Source: Ovis canadensis (lineage: Eukaryota; Chordata; Mammalia; Artiodactyla; Bovidae). From it: a stretch of DNA of 64,000 nt. Made by a program: the position numbers and the translations under genes. Position 1 is the stretch's first letter, and each line of letters starts with the position of its first letter. The notes under the pieces were generated by a model. That model did no database searches, was not told the DNA's origin, and worked only from the letters and a program-made list of their open reading frames with translations. Shown here piece by piece: positions 1-12,047 of this stretch. The stretch lies in contig NC_091255.1 in the NCBI RefSeq assembly GCF_042477335.2, positions 14,486,501 through 14,550,500 on the forward strand. Reading direction: 5' to 3'.

Positions 1-3000
1 GGAGAATGTCCCATGTGCATTTGTGAAGAAAACGTATTCTTCTGCATTTCAATGTAATGTCCTGAAGACTTCAATGAGATCCATCTGGCCTAATGTATCA
101 CTTAAGGCTTGTGTTTTCTTATTAATTTTCTGTTTTGATGATCTGTCCATTGGTGTGAGTGGGGTGCTAAAGTCCCCTACTATTTTTGTATTACTGTCAG
201 TTTATCTTTATATGTCTGTTAGTCTTTGTCTTATGTATCGAGGTGCTCCTATGTTGGGTGCATAAACATCCACAATTGTATGTCTTCTTCTTGGATTGAT
301 CCCTTGATCATTATGTAGTGTCCCTCTTTATCTCTTGTAATAGTCTTTGTTTTAAGGTCTATTTTATCTGTTATGAAGATTGCTACTCCAGCTTTCTTTT
401 GACTTCCATGTGCATAGAATATACTTTTGCACCCTCTAACTTTCAGTCTATACGTGTCTTTAGGTCTGAAGTGGGTTTCTTGTAGACAGCATATATATGG
501 GTCTTGTTTTTGTATCCAGTCAATCTGTGTCTTTTGGTTGGAGCATTTAATACATTTACATTTAAAGTAATTATTGATATATATGTTCATATTGCCATTT
601 TCTTAATTGGTTGGGGTTTATTTTTGTAGATCTCTTTCTTCCCTTGTATTTCCTGACTATATAAGCCCCTTTAATATTTGTTGTAAAGATAGTTTGGTAG
701 AACTAAATTCTCTTAACCTTTGCTTGTATGTAAAGTTTTTGATTTCTCCATCAATTTTGAATGGGATCTTTGCCAGGTAGAGTAATCTTGATTGTAGATA
801 TTTCCCTTTCAGTACTTTAAATACATCCTGCCATTCGCTTCTGGTCTGCAGAGTTTCTGTTGAAAGATCAACTGTTAAACATATGGAGTTTCCCTGGTTT
901 TTTACTTGTTACTTTTCCCTTGCTGCTTTTAATATTCTTTCTTTGTGTTTAATCCTTGTTAGTTTGATTAGTAAGTGTCTTGGCACGTTTCTCCTTGGGT
1001 TTATCTTGTATGGGACTCTGCACTTCTTGGACTTGAATGACTATTTCCTTCCTGATGTTGGGGTAATTTTCAACTATAATCTCTTCAAAAAAAATTTTTT
1101 TTCATACCCTTTCTTTTTCTCTTCTTCTTCTGGGACCTTTATAATTCAAATGTTGATGTGTTTAATATTGTCCCAGAGGTTTCTGAGACTATCCTCTGCA
1201 CTTTTCATTCTTTCTACTTTCTTCTGCTCTTCAGCAGTTATTTCCACCATTCTATGTTCCAGCTCACTCATGCATTCTTCTGTCTCAGATATTCTGCTAT
1301 TGGTTCATACTAGGGTATTTTTAATTTCAGTAATTGAGTTGTTTATCTCTCTTTTATTTATTCTTTATTTCTTCTAGGTCTTTGCTAAATGTGTTAATTG
1401 ATTCTGCATTTGCTCCACTCTATTTTTCAGGTTTTGGATCATCTTTGTTATCATTATTCTAAATTCTTTTCCAGGTAGTTTGTCTATTTCCTCTTCATGT
1501 ATTTGGACTTGTGTGTTTCTAGGTTGTTCCTTCATTTGTGCAGTATTTCTCTGCCTTTTCGTTTTTAAAAACTTACTGTGTTTGACATCTCCTTTTCCCA
1601 GTCTTCAAGATAGAATTCTTTCTTTCTCTTGCTTTCTGCCCTCATAAGTTTGGTTCAGTGGTTTGTGTAAGCTTCATGTAGGGTGTGACTTGTGTTTGCT
1701 CTCTGGTGGGAGGAGGTGAGTTTTCTTTTTTCCTCTGATGGGCAGGGCTGTAAAAGATGATAATCCTGTCTGCTGATGATTGGTTTGTATTTTTGTTTTG
1801 TTTGTTGTTTGGATAAGGTATCCTGCACAGGTTGCAGCTGGCAGCTGTGTGATGCCAGGTCTTGTATAAAAGTGGTTGCCTTTGTTGGAGTTCTCACTAG
1901 TTGATACTCCATGAGTTAGGCGTTCTCTGGTAGTCTCCGGTCTTGGAGTCAGTGATTACACTCCAAAGGCTCCAGTCTTGATCTCTGGCTGGGGAATGGA
2001 AATTCGTTATGGCATTAAGTGAGATTAAAACAAATACAAAAAAAATGAGAAACAAAAGATACACCCCAGACAAATGGCAATTACAAAATCAAGCCAATAA
2101 TAATTAAATAATGGAATATATACACTCATAAACAAAACCAAAATAGTAAAAAAGAAAAAAAGTAGAATAGATTGACAAGTTAACAAAGGAAACCAAAAAT
2201 GATATCCACCAGTCAAAAACAAAACTAACTAAAGCACAAACTGGAAAGCAAAACTAAAGCAAGGTGCCTACTGGGGATTAAAGCAATGAAAACAAAAGAA
2301 GCTAACAAACATGGTGACAAAAAGAAAGAAGTAAAAAAGATAGAATAGCAAAGTTAAGTAGAGGTGTAAAAAAGATTAATATACATTAAAGATTAACTAC
2401 AATGGGAAAAGCACAGTAGGAAAAGCAAACAAAAGAATAAATGTAGAAAAAAATAACAATAAATTTTTAAAAATTAAAAAATAGAGAGAAAAAATAAAAA
2501 AGAAATTAAACCCCCACCGAACCACAAAAGGCCAGTAGAAGTATATAGCAAAAATAAAAAGTGTTATTGAAAAAAATTCTCAAAAGCGTAAATAGATTTA
2601 ATGGTACTAATAAAATCAGCAACTACAACAACAGAGGGTAAAAAAGGAAAAAAAGAAAAATATCCAGAAGCAGCTACAGGACAAGTCAAAATATATGAAT
2701 AATAAATGAATAATCAATGTTTTTCTTGAGTCTCTGCTGTCAGCGTCCTTTCCCTTGCTGGGAGTCGCAGTCCACCAAACCTCCTTAGGATGCCCTCCAA
2801 CACGAGGGTGGTCTCTGGACCTGCTGCGGGGGCAGCTCAGACTCTAATCTGGTACTACTCCTGTGTTCTTACCTCCAATATCCACAGCTGTCAGAACTAG
2901 TGCATTTTCTTTTGTGGGAACTCTCATTGTCATTTTATATATTCCATAGACGTAGAGTCTACCTCCTTGATTGTGTGGATTTAATCTGCAGCTTATACAG

Positions 3001-3312
3001 CTGGTGGGAAGGTTTTGAGTTCTCTTTCTTAGCCACGCTACTCCTGGGTTTCAATTGTGGTTTTATCTCCCACTCTGCATGTGAATCATCCACAGGGGTT
3101 TGCTCCTGAGCCTGCCCTGGAGGACTTGGGTCTGCCCTAGTGAAGGCCAAGTGTGGAGGTGGTGCAGCTGCTTGGGTCACAGGCCTGGCAGCACCAGATA
3201 CTCTGGGGAGCCTGCAGCTAGGGCACCTGGAAATAGGGTGCTCTATAAGGGCATGACAATAATAATAATAAACCTGCCATGCCCAGGTTCCCATGGCAAC
3301 CTGGGAAGCCCA
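1..3312 (-). mobile_element. L1 LINE, 5' half (5' UTR, decayed ORF1, start of ORF2)
   Basis: The minus-strand frame at 249-590 is the N terminus of the L1 ORF2 endonuclease: it reads IQKQDPYICCLQETHFRP, then KDTYRLKVRG, KKAGVAIFITDKID and TITRDKEGHYIMIKGSI. The endonuclease Gln-Glu-Thr-His motif is retained. Positions 600-1900 resemble decayed ORF1 with no long frame left. Positions about 1900-3312 look like the artiodactyl L1 5' UTR, with an A-rich plus-strand part at 2020-2720 and a GC-richer part at 2720-3300. The element runs off the left edge, so its 3' end is not visible. It is old and inactive. Confidence 0.8.
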
Positions 3313-4427
3313 TTTTGAAATATAATTGATTAACAATGTTGTATTAGTTCCAGGTGTATAGCAAAGTGATTAGTTATTATATGTATACATGCATCTATTA
3401 TATTAAAAATTCTTTTCCCATTTAGATAGTTACATAATAATGAGTAGAGTTCCCTGTGCTATGTAGTAGAACTTTGTTGGGTATCCATTTAAAACACAGC
3501 AATGTGTATATGTCAATCACAAACTGCTTTACTATCCTTCCCCTTCATCCTTCCCTGGTAACCATAGTTTGTTTTCCAAGTTTGTGAGCCTATTTTGTAA
3601 ATAAGTTCATTTCTATCATTTTAAAGATTCAGCATGAGTGATACCATATATAACATTTGACTTTCTGACTTATTTCACTTAGTGATAATCTCCAGGTCCA
3701 TTCATGATGCTGCAAATGAAATTATTTCATTCTTTTTAAAAGCTAAGTAATATTCCATTGCATATATGTTCCACATCTTATTTATCCATTCCTCTGCGGA
3801 TAGACATTTAGGTTGCATCCGTGTCTTTGCTATTTTAAATAGCACTGTAATGAACACTGGTGAGCATGTTTGATTTTCTTTGGATACATGCCCAGGAGTG
3901 AGATTGCTGGATCATATGGTAGCTCTATTTTTGGCTTTTTAAATTTTTAAATAGAGTCTCCATACTCTTCTCCACAGTGGTTGTACCAATCTACATTCCC
4001 ATCAACAGTGTAGACGGATTCCCTTTTCTTCACATCCTCTACAGGATTTACTGTTTGTAGACATTTTGAAGATGGCTCTTCTGACTGGTGTGGTGACCAT
4101 TCTGATTCACTCTAGTTTTGATTTACATTGTTCTAGTATTAGTGATATTCAGCATCATTTCATGTGTGTTTTGGGCACTTGTATATCTTCTTTGGCGAAA
4201 CGTCTCTTTAAGCTTTCTGCCCCTTTCTTGACTGACTTGCTTTTCCTGTATTGCGCTGCATGAGCTGTTAGTATACACTGGATATGGATCCCTTGTCACT
4301 TGCATCAGTTGCAGATATTTTCTCCCATTCTGTGGACTGTCTTTTTATTTAATGATTTCCTTTGCTATGCAAAAGTTCCTAAGTTTAATTAGGTTCTATT
4401 TATTTGTTTTTCTTCCCATTCCTCTAG
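3313..4427 (-). mobile_element. L1 LINE 3' half, outer segment before the BovB insertion
   Basis: This follows the antisense L1 3' UTR and ORF2 C terminus: sequence near 3320-3340, then the region around 3730-3900, then 3960-4060 near the end of ORF2. It continues beyond the BovB at about 6623. It abuts the 5' UTR end of the previous L1 in the same orientation. Confidence 0.85.
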
Positions 4428-6622
4428 GTTGTTGTTGTTCACTCACGCAGTCGTGTTCCACTCTTTGCAACCCCCTAGACGCAGCACACCAGGCTTCCCT
4501 ATCCTTCACCACCTCCCAGAGCTTGCTTAAATTCACGTCCATTAAATTGGTGATGCCATCCAACCATCTTATCCTCTGTTGTCCCCTTCTGTTCCTGCCT
4601 TCAATTTTTCCCACCATCATGGTCTTTTCCAGTGAGTCAGCTATTCACATCAGGTGGCCAAATTATAGGAGCTTCAGCTTCACCATCAGTCCTTCCAGTG
4701 AATATTCAGGGTTGATTTCCTTTAGGATTGACTGGTTTGATCTCCTTGCAGTCCAAGGGACTCTTAAGAGTCTTCTCCAGCACTACAGTTCAAAAGCATC
4801 AGTTCTTCTGTGCTCAGCTTTCTTTATGGTCCAGCACTAACATCTATACATGACTACTGGAAAAACCATAGCTTTGACTATATGGACCTTTGTCTGCAAA
4901 GTAGTATCTTTGTTGTTTAATATGTTGTGTAGGTTTGCCATAGCTTTTCTTCCAAGGAGCAAGGGGCTTTTAATTTTATGGCTGCAGTCACCATCCACAG
5001 TGATTTTGGAGCCCAGGGAAAAAAGTCTGTCACTATTTCCATTGTTTCCCATCTATTTGCCATGAAGTGATGGGACTACATGCCATGATCTTAGTGTTCC
5101 GAATGCTGACTTTTAAGCCTCTTTTTTCCATTATCTTCTTTCACCCTCATCAACAGGCTCTTTAATTCCTCTTTGCTTTCTGCCATAAGGGTAGTGTTAT
5201 CTGCATATCTGAGGTTGTTGATATTTCTCTTGGAAATCTTACTTCCAATTTGTGCTTCATCCAGCCTGGCATTTTGCATGATGTACTCTGTATAGAAGTT
5301 AAATAAGTAGGGTGAAGTTAAATAAGTAGGGTGACAATATACAGCCTTGACATACCCCTTTTCCAACTTGGAACCAGTCCATTGTTCCATGTCCAGTTCT
5401 AACTGTTGTTTCTTGAACCACATACAGATTTCTCAGGAGGGAAGTAAGATGGTCAGGTATTCCCATCTCTTTAAGAATTTTCCAAAGTTTGTTTTGATCC
5501 ACACAGTCAAAGGCTTTAGCATAGTTAAAGAAGCAGACATAGATGTTTGTCTGTAATTCCTTTGCTTTTTCTATGATCCAATGGGTGTTGGTAATTTGGT
5601 CTCTGCTTCCTCTACTTTTTCTAAATCCAGCTTGTACTTCTGGAATTTCTCAGTTCATGTACCTTTGACTCCTTGCTTGGAGAATTTTGAGGATGACCTT
5701 GCTAGAAAGTGAAATGAGTGCAATTGTGCAGTTGTTTGAACATCCTTTGGGACTGGAATGAAAACTGACTTTTTCCAGTCCTGCGGCAACTGCTGAGTTT
5801 TACAAACTTGCTGGCATATTGAGTGCTGCACTTTAGTAGCATAATGTTTTAGGATTTGAAACACCTCAGCTGGAATTCCATCATTTCTGCTAGCTTTGTT
5901 TGTAGTGATGCTTCCTAAGACCCACTTGACTTCAGTCCATGATGTCTGGCTCTAAATGAGTGATCACACCATCATGGTTATACAGGTCTTTAAGATCTTT
6001 CTTCTCTTTTTGTATAGTTCTTTAGTGTATTCCTGCCACCTCTTCTTAATATCTTCTGCTTGTGTTAGGTACACACTGTTTCTGTCCTTTATTGTGCCCA
6101 TCTTTGTATGAAATATTCCCTTGGTATTTCTAATGTTCTTGACAAGCTCTCTAGTCTTTCCCATTCTATTTTTTTCCGCTATTTCTTTGCACTGATCACT
6201 GAGGAAGGCTTTCTTATCTCTCCTTGCTGTTCTTTGGAACTCTGCATTCAGATGCGTATAGCTTTCCTTTTCTCCTTTGTCTCTCACTTCTTTTTTCAGC
6301 TATTTGTAAGGCCTCCTTAGACAACCATTTTTGCCTGTTGCATTTCTTTTTCTTGGGGATGGTTTTGATCACTACCTCCTGCACAACGTTACAAACCTCA
6401 GTCCATAGTTCTTCAGGAACTCCGTCTAATACCTGGTTCTATTTGTCACTTCCACTGTATAATCATAAGAAAATAGTTAGGTATTACCTGAACGGCCTAG
6501 TGGTTTTCCCTACTTTCTTCAACTTAAGTCTGAATTTGGCAATAAGGAGTTCACGATCTGAACCACAGTCAGCTCCTGGTCTTGTTTTTGCTGTCTTTAT
6601 AGAGTTTCCCCATCTTTGGCTA
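4428..6622 (-). mobile_element. RTE-BovB LINE, 5'-truncated, inserted in an L1
   Basis: The 3' end is at about 4428 (CACTCACGCAGTCGTGTCC). The minus strand carries remnants of BovB reverse transcriptase, for example DQNKLWKILKEMGIPDHLTS at about 5440-5500 and LRYADNTTLMAESKEEL at about 5165-5220. The catalytic YADD is YADN here. A 19-base exact tandem duplication (5295-5313 and 5314-5332) and other indels break the frame. The endonuclease domain is missing. It splits an older L1 whose continuation begins at about 6623. Confidence 0.9.
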
Positions 6623-6790
6623 GGAGGTGGATCCAAAAAGATATTGCAGCAATTTATTTCAAAGCATGTTCTGCCTATGTTTTCCACTAAGCGTTTTTTA
6701 GCATCTGGCCTTACATTTAGGTCTTTAATCCATTTAGAGTTTATTTTTGTGTGTGATGTTAGAGAATGTTCTAGGAAAATTCTTCATAGC
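6623..6790 (-). mobile_element. L1 LINE, continuation after the BovB insertion
   Basis: The sequence around 6640-6780 (GTCTTTAATCCATTTAGAG) is the L1 ORF2 antisense stretch that normally follows the part ending at 4427. The two pieces are therefore one L1 split by the BovB. Confidence 0.75.
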
Positions 6791-6794
6791 CTGA

Positions 6795-7762
6795 AATAAC
6801 TCTCTGGGAAACATCAGCAAATAGCACCGGGTTAAAGAGACAAGTTAAAGATGAATGAAAAACGAAACGGCCAAGTGCTCACACAAATGCTACCAGAAAT
6901 ATGTGCAAGAGAAACAGAATTTTTCCAGTGAATAAAGAGGGAAAACTTCCCAACTCACTTAATGAAGACAGTGTAATCTTGATACCAAATCACATGTAAA
7001 AATCCTTAGAAAAATGTATTAAAGACAAATAAATATAAGCACATTTGATAATCATGAGTCAAATGACTCAATAATATAACAATTTCTCTCCAGTTTAATC
7101 TACAGAGTCTATAAATTCTGATCAGACTTCTAGCTTTTTTGTTCTTTGAACTGACAGTATCATTGAAAAGTATATTTGAAAATGCAAAGGGCCAAGAACT
7201 AAGATAATATTTAAAAAGTACAAAATTGGAGACTATATATGGGGTGTATTAAAAAACTATAGAAATTAAGAGAGCTTGATATTGGAACAAAGACATAAAA
7301 TAATGGACAGAATGGAAAATCCAGTGATCGATCCACATCTGACATGCAATCAACTAGTTCATGGCAAAGGTGCCAGTGCACTGCTGTGGGAGGAAGAATT
7401 ACTAATTGGGTAAATAGAAAAGGACCAATTGAATATCCATTTTTTAAAAAAGAACTATTATCTTATGCAATATATAACAGAAATTCTAGATAGATCATGG
7501 ACTTAAGTGTGAAAGCTAAACTTGCAGAGTTTGTAGACAATAGCAGAAAAATATCTCCATGATTTTTATGATGAAGAGTTCTTAAACTTGTCGCAAAAAG
7601 TATTTATAATAGTGAAAAGTGGGCTTTGTTAAAATTAAGAATCGTGTTCATCAAAAGATACTGTTAGAGAGTTAAAAGGAAGACAGTGGGAAATGATATT
7701 TTGATTCCATATATTTGACAAAGAACTTATATCTGGAGTATAAGTATTCCTAAATATTCTAT
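6795..7762 (+). mobile_element. Old L1 ORF2 fragment, sense orientation
   Basis: Decayed L1 ORF2 sequence on the plus strand: a reverse-transcriptase-region match at about 6900-7010 (AAACTTCCCAACTCA) and the downstream region at 7490-7750. There is no open frame. A BOV-A2 SINE begins right after it. Confidence 0.65.
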
Positions 7763-8012
7763 CGGAGAAGGCAATGGCACCCCACTCCAGTCCTCTTGCC
7801 TGGAGAACCCCATGGTGGGCTGCAGTCCATGGGATCGCAAAGAGTCAGACACGACTGAGCGACTTCACTTTCACTTCTCACTTTCCTGCATTGGAGAAGG
7901 ACAGGGCAACCCACTCCAGTGTTCTTGCCTGGAGAACCCCAGGGACGGGGGAGCCTGGTGGGCTGCCGTCTGTGGGGTCACACAGAGTCGGACACGACTG
8001 AAGCGACTTAGC
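7763..8012 (+). mobile_element. BOV-A2 SINE
   Basis: Two BovA-type monomers (about 7763-7880 and 7885-8012), each with GGAGAAGG, CCCACTCCAGT, TTGCCTGGAGAA and a CACGACTGA ending. They are joined by a TTCACTTTCACTT linker, the standard ruminant BOV-A2 dimer. The 8-base target duplicate AAATATTC is at 7752-7759 and 8013-8020. Overlapping open frames are spurious. Confidence 0.95.
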
Positions 8013-8020
8013 AAATATTC

Positions 8021-9672
8021 CATAAGCTTACCTAAGACAGCAGAAATGTTAAAACCCATCAACATGAAAAAAAGAAAAGCACGAGTAATTAGAAAAGTAA
8101 ACTCATATGGAAAGAGAAAGCACAATCTAGGGAGAGGAAAAAAGAGAAACCAAAAGAAAAAGGCAATGATAAGAAATGTTTGGAGATTTTGTTAGTTTGT
8201 CAATGAGAAGACAACATAAACTAAGGAGATACGGTTCGTGTGTAAATATTTAGTAAAACAATGACAAAGATAAATAAAATAATAGACGGGAATGTTGTTG
8301 GAATATTACTAATTGCTATGTTTTTAGATTTTGACAGTTAAGCTTTTTTGGAATTCCTCAAAATCAGTTTGGATGGGAAACACAGTTGGATGATATTTCT
8401 GTCTTAGTAGCTCAACTTAAGGCAAAACTTAGCTGAAATAAACAGAATATCTTGTGCTGTCAATCATTTGTCCACAAGGAACTTCATAAGTGTGTCCAGT
8501 ACCTTCCAGTTGCTCCTCCAGACCCATTCTCCAACCCTACCTCCCTACTCTCTCTTTTCTCTGCTCCAGGAAGGAACTGACTTCAGGAACCCCTCTGGTT
8601 CCCATGGGTGTGGTCACTAGGACATGCTTTCAGGATGTTGAAGGGAAGAAAGAGAGTGAGCTCCTCGTGTTATTTCCCACCTCTGTTCCTGCCAGTTGCT
8701 CCCAGCTGGCCACTGCTCCACTCACTTTTCCACCTTTACAAATACATCTTCTAGAATTTCATAACTGCCTCTTCTTACACACCTCGGGTCTTGGATGGTT
8801 ACTGTCCCTGAGGAAGCCCACCCATACCTCTGAAAATAATTCCTTTATGGACCTCCCTCAAATCATTCATCTTGACTTGAATGTGCCCCCTATCTCCTTC
8901 TAAGTTTCTAACTGGGAAACATGAGGCAGGTATCCCTCAGAACATTTACAGTCACACAGTCACTTCTGCTTTTCTACTCTTTCCTAATGATTTTTAGGGG
9001 AAAAGATTCAGTGTTTTCCTTCAGTGACACATCCAGCGTGAAACCATCCCAATAAGGAACACATTAAGCACTAAACTTTGCTGATAGAAATTCACACTTT
9101 ATACACAACGAAAATCTATTATTTTTTCTTTTTTATGCTTTCACTGGGATCGTAGGATGTCAGTGTTAAGAAGGAACATTGAACACCATCAAATCCAGAG
9201 GCGGCCAAACAGGCATTCCTATTTATGCTCTGACACATTTTCTAAATGTCAAAAGGATAAATGAAAATTATCCATTCATCTACAACAGGATCACACAGGT
9301 TATTCTGTTGTTGGCAATGTATTTAGTGGACAAGAGTTTTCCCAACATCCACCCCATATGAAAAGTCTGGGAACTCACCAACCTAATTTAACCTCTTCTT
9401 TGGGGCGCAGAGAGATTATAGCTTATCCAAATGCATGCAGTTAGCTTGTTACATAACTTGGAACACAGCCCTGGTTTCTTTGCTCCCAATTAGTGCTCTT
9501 TCCATTACACAATCTTCCTTCTTAGATGAAAACTTCCTGCCTCAATATAGTTTTATTATCCGTGTTCCTTTGGGATAAATCTCCCAAAAGCAAATTATCA
9601 GGTAAGCGAAATGCCAGTTTGAGTATCAAGATAAATGTAGCCTTGTTACTTACACTGTGGCCTGAGAACTAG
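8021..9672. other. Unique or ancient-repeat intergenic DNA
   Basis: AT-rich to 8470, then a pyrimidine-rich moderately GC-rich block (8490-8920) with a chance 137-codon plus-strand frame. That frame has no start context, domain or family resemblance I recognise. A MIR-like tail may lie at 9380-9490. I see no gene. Confidence 0.5.
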
Positions 9673-9686
9673 CTGCATCTATATAG

Positions 9687-9895
9687 ACAAAGAGTTAGTC
9701 ACTCAGTAGTGTCCAACTCTTTGCGATCCCCTGAACTGTAGCCCTCCAGAATCCTCTGTCCGTGGGATTTCCAAGGTAAGAATACTGGAGTAGGTTGCCA
9801 TTCCCTTCTCCAGGGGATCTTCTTGACCCAGTGATCAAACCCAGGTCTCCTGCATTGCAGGCAGATTTTTTCCCGACTGAGCCATCAGGGAGGCC
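9687..9895 (-). mobile_element. Bov-tA SINE
   Basis: A full minus-strand Bov-tA: tRNA-Glu-like head at the high-coordinate end (GGGCCTCCCTGATGGCTCAG on the minus strand) and BovA tail at the low end. Perfect 14-base target duplicates CTGCATCTATATAG flank it at 9673-9686 and 9896-9909. Confidence 0.96.
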
Positions 9896-9909
9896 CTGCA
9901 TCTATATAG

Positions 9910-11585
9910 GCTGGGAGCCAATTAGAAATGCAAGCTCTCAGCCCCTACACTAGCCCACAACAAGAGTCCTTGGTGATTCATAGACACACTAGAATCTGAG
10001 ACACTCTGGCCTGAGATCTTGATAATTTCAAATCTGTGAATGACAGCTGCAGGTAGTCTGTCTCCAGAATCCAGATACATAAGTAAATGGCTATTTTCTC
10101 CACCTTCATCATCCTCAGTGGGATTGGCTATAAGAAGGCTCACGAGAACGATGGTCTGCAATCCCTTTCTTTTCAGAACAGGCTCAATGTTGTGTTAATA
10201 CCACCCCTCAGACACCCAAGAGTTCTTTGCTTCTAGAGTAAATATTTCCAACTTGCCCAGTGTCGACTGTCTTCACGAGTTAGAGTTCCTTGAAAATCCG
10301 TGTTTCTTCCCCCTCATTGCCTGAAACCTGCTAATGGAAAATAGGAAATTAAAATTGACGGAGATAGGGGTGGGGAGGGGGGAAACCCAGCTGGACAAAG
10401 GGAAATCATTTGGAAATTAAAAACAAAATAAAGTATGAACCCAGGAGTCTGGGAGTTGAAAAGGGAAGTTTTATGTAATTCTAGCCAGTTGATGTCATTG
10501 TAGCTCATTTTCTGACTGACTAGAGAGGCCAAGGGAAGGGGGGTGTGGAGGTGGGAAGGACCCAGACGTTCTCCTTTGGGCCTGATGTGTGCAGGATGAG
10601 GTCAGTGAGAACAAAGGATGTGTTTGAGCAACAGCCAGAGCCACTTCCCTGCAGAGATGATTCCGCAGTCCCAAAGAGGGGCCACTGTGAGTTGAAAGCT
10701 CTGTCATCCCTTCTGGGCCCGCCCCCGGCCCCCACCACCCCCATCAGTCTCTCTGTGGCCTCCCGAGCCCATCCTCACTGCGGTGAAACCTCCCAGGCTT
10801 CTAGCTCATCTGTGTTCAGGAATGGGAGGGTTGGGGCCACTGACACACACCAGTATCCTGCAGCCTATTATTTCCTGCCTGTCCTGGCTCCCCTCCAAGG
10901 CCCAGCATGACAGGTGGATGAAGTTCACGAGAAAGCTCAGCAATGGGCCAGTTTTCCAGGAATGCTGCTGCTAACTAGATTCACAAATCTTAGCCGCCCT
11001 GCACCACCCCAGGCTGAATGGAGAGCCAGATGAATGAGGCAGAGGGTTTTTTTTTTTTTTCCTTCTTCTTTTTTTTTTTTTCTCTGTCTCCAGTCTAGAT
11101 CCTGTGATTGTTTCAGCTGGTATAAGCAACTCCCTGCTCAGGCTCCAGGGTTTGAAGTGCTTCTCAAGGGTGCTTAATTCAAGCCTCCACTCCCAGCTGA
11201 AACTCTGAGGTTGGGAAATGGAAGGAAGGACCTGCCCCTGGGACTGTGAGGTCAGGGAGCACTGTCAGGACCTCAGACCGCTCCAGCAAGAAAGGTCTCA
11301 GGGAGATTAGCAATCTGACTGTGAAAGCAGAAGTTGGGAAAAGAAGAAACAGAGCACTGCTTTTAATATTCCATCCACAAGGATGTAGAGAGCCAGATTA
11401 AAATTAGAGAAATTATTCTTTTCAAACAGGGCTTGCGATTGTATGATTGTCTGATCTTTCAATGCGCTAATGACATTTTTTCCCCCAGTAACACTGAGCT
11501 CATAGAGCAAATAATGACGCAAATGTTTTTTGTCTGTTGCCTCAGGCTGAGCAGTTGCTTTAGCAACCCTGAGGCTGTTGTAGGG
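9910..11585. other. Unique intergenic DNA with a GC-richer block
   Basis: 10500-11000 is moderately GC-rich with several overlapping open frames on both strands, none resembling a known protein. 11047-11082 is a T-rich pyrimidine tract. 11100-11300 is unique. No splice-flanked exon was recognised. It could hold regulatory DNA, but the sequence alone does not show it. Confidence 0.4.
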
Positions 11586-11799
11586 TCTCCCCAGGGACCT
11601 CAGTGGTAAAGAACCCACCTGCCAATGCAGGAGACACAAGAGACATGAGTTTGATGTTGAGTCAGAAGGTGCCCTGGAGAAGGAAATGGCAACACACTCC
11701 AGTATTCTTGCCTGGAAAATTCCATGGACAGAGGAGTGTGGCAGGCTACAGTCCATGGGGTCGCAAAGAGTCAGACACGATTGAGCACACACACAACTG
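11586..11799 (+). mobile_element. Bov-tA SINE
   Basis: tRNA-derived head (CAGTGGTAAAGAACCCACCT) followed by the BovA body (GGAGAAGGAAATGGCAAC, CTTGCCTGGAAAATTCCATG) and the end GTCAGACACGATTGAGC. Confidence 0.93.
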
Positions 11800-11845
11800 A
11801 GAATTCATTGAGCACCTAATTTCTGCCCCCACTCCTGCCCCCAGC

Positions 11846-12047
11846 TATGCTGCTGCTGCTAAGTCACTTCAGTCGTGTCCTGACTCTATGTGACCCTCTG
11901 TCCATGGGATTCTCCAGGCAAGAATACTGGAGTGGGTTTCCATGCCCTTCTCCAGAGGATCTTCCCGACCAGGGATCAAACTTGAGTCTCTTCTGTCTCC
12001 TGCATTGGAAAGCTGGTTCTTTACCACTAGCATCACCTGGGAAACCC
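11846..12047 (-). mobile_element. Bov-tA SINE
   Basis: Inverted relative to the SINE about 50 bases upstream. It starts with a (CTG)n tail, GTCACTTCAGTCGTGTCC, and ends with a decayed tRNA head (AGCATCACCTGGGAAACCCC). Confidence 0.92.

Noticed and set aside
883-1377. 164-codon plus-strand frame, hydrophobic, could pass for a membrane protein
   Set aside because: It is the antisense of L1 sequence between ORF2 and ORF1; the hydrophobicity comes from the T-rich antisense strand.
3313-7762. Possible twin-priming inversion of the L1 at 3.3-6.8 kb with the sense L1 at 6.8-7.8 kb
   Set aside because: The sense arm appears to overlap the antisense arm by several hundred bases of ORF2, more than twin priming leaves, so two separate L1s are more likely.
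7774-8195. Plus-strand frames of 75 and 127 codons
   Set aside because: Readings of the BOV-A2 SINE.
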